NCBI GenBank assembly: GCA_021788565.1
Contig: JAJYKO010000325.1
Location: forward strand, 1-6,521
DNA from: Chloroflexota bacterium
GTDB lineage: Bacteria; Chloroflexota; UBA6077
Reading direction: 5' to 3'
DNA: 6,521 nucleotides
The stretch's first letter is position 1; every line of letters starts with the position of its first letter. Below, piece by piece: positions 6,056 through 6,521 of this stretch. A program made the translations under genes and the position numbers. Below the pieces are notes generated by a model. It searched no databases and was not told the DNA's origin. It worked only from the letters and a program-made list of their open reading frames with translations.

Positions 6056-6521
6056 GTGCAGAAGTATCTCCTGCGCGAATCACTCTTCACCCACTTCTCT
6101 GTGGCATTTGGCGTTACGTTGCTCACCGCGGCTCTTTTCATCAGCCCCCAGGGCAAAACCCTGGCTTGGGCTGCGCCCGATATGGCGGTCTCCGCAGGCA
6201 CAGGCCACGACATTCCTGTGGCGACGCAGTCCGACGCGGTCGATTCGACCCTTGCACGCGACAAAGTAGTGGAGAGCTCCCGAGGTGGCCGCGACGGCGG
6301 GCGGCCTGCTCCCACTGGCACGCCTATCCAGCTCGCGGCCCCCGCGACGACGTCGAGCCTGGCCGCACCACCGTCTCCGAAGAGCGCCGCTCCAACCCCA
6401 GCGCCTGCTCCTGCGCCGGCGCCTCCGCGGCCCCAGTTCCACGTGGGGATCCAGGCCGGCCACTGGCAGGAGGCAGATATGCCCGACGAACTGGCGAGCC
6501 TTCGCGGCCAAACAGGGGCGG
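6056..6521 (+). CDS. Secreted N-acetylmuramoyl-L-alanine amidase-like protein (partial)
   Basis: The reading frame is open from the GTG at 6056 to the window end (155 codons seen). GGAGG at 6041-6045 lies ten bases before the start. The protein begins MQKYLLRES, then a hydrophobic stretch (about 14-29) and a possible signal peptidase site after AWA near residue 40, so it is probably exported. A long disordered region rich in Ala, Pro, Ser and Thr follows, ending in the linker PAPAPAPAPP (115-124). Residues 128-155 read FHVGIQAGHW and then MPDELASLRGQTGA. This looks like the first strand of an Amidase_3 zinc amidase, with His136 as first zinc ligand; such enzymes cleave the stem peptide from muramic acid in peptidoglycan. 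The remaining zinc and catalytic residues lie beyond the window, so the enzymatic call is provisional. Minus-strand frames over this stretch are shadows. Confidence 0.68.
   Translation, partial: MQKYLLRESLFTHFSVAFGVTLLTAALFISPQGKTLAWAAPDMAVSAGTGHDIPVATQSDAVDSTLARDKVVESSRGGRDGGRPAPTGTPIQLAAPATTSSLAAPPSPKSAAPTPAPAPAPAPPRPQFHVGIQAGHWQEADMPDELASLRGQTGA

Noticed and set aside
5812..6511. Two minus-strand frames (5812-6321 and 6080-6511) near the right end
   Set aside because: They are Arg-rich and domain-free, and oppose a plus-strand frame that has a ribosome binding site, signal peptide and amidase-like motif.
1..6521. CRISPR array, insertion sequence, prophage or defence genes
   Set aside because: There are no regularly spaced repeats, transposase, integrase, nuclease or toxin-antitoxin motifs anywhere in the window.

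Overview
The window is GC-rich bacterial DNA with strong AGGAGG-type ribosome binding sites and frequent non-ATG starts (GTG, TTG). The overall look, including a secreted amidase-like protein carrying the stretch VGIQAGHW, suggests a Chloroflexota-type bacterium. That placement is inference from protein style only; no rRNA or marker gene is present.

Layout, left to right. (1) The start of a lipoprotein gene leaves the window on the minus strand (130 to 1). Its mature N-terminus resembles TctC/Bug-type solute-binding proteins. (2) A 542-base divergent intergenic region (131-672) has an AT-rich patch, several small hairpins and a 14-base direct repeat. (3) An NCS2/AzgA-type purine permease (673-2121) is followed by a stem-loop that can act as terminator, itself nested in a 58-base segment bounded by GTAGGGGC/GCCCCTAC. 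(4) A two-gene ABC-2 exporter follows: ATPase 2365-3360 with a TTG start, and permease 3341-4582, overlapping by 20 bases. (5) An enolase-superfamily (mandelate racemase group) enzyme lies on the minus strand (5664 to 4588), convergent with the permease. The two stop codons are 5 bases apart and sit in the arms of one small palindrome. (6) A 391-base divergent intergenic region (5665-6055) contains three separate perfect dyads. (7) The start of a secreted, proline-rich protein with the beginning of an N-acetylmuramoyl-L-alanine amidase-like domain (6056 to window end) closes the window.

How they may fit together: the ABC pair is one translationally coupled exporter unit. The other genes are separate transcription units. 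The lipoprotein (possible carboxylate capture), the purine permease and the sugar-acid-type enolase-superfamily enzyme all fit uptake and catabolism of small organic molecules, but nothing in the sequence ties them into one pathway. I see no CRISPR array, tRNA, rRNA, transposase or recognisable defence system. The most interesting signals are the cis-elements in the intergenic regions and the H-loop substitution in the ATPase.
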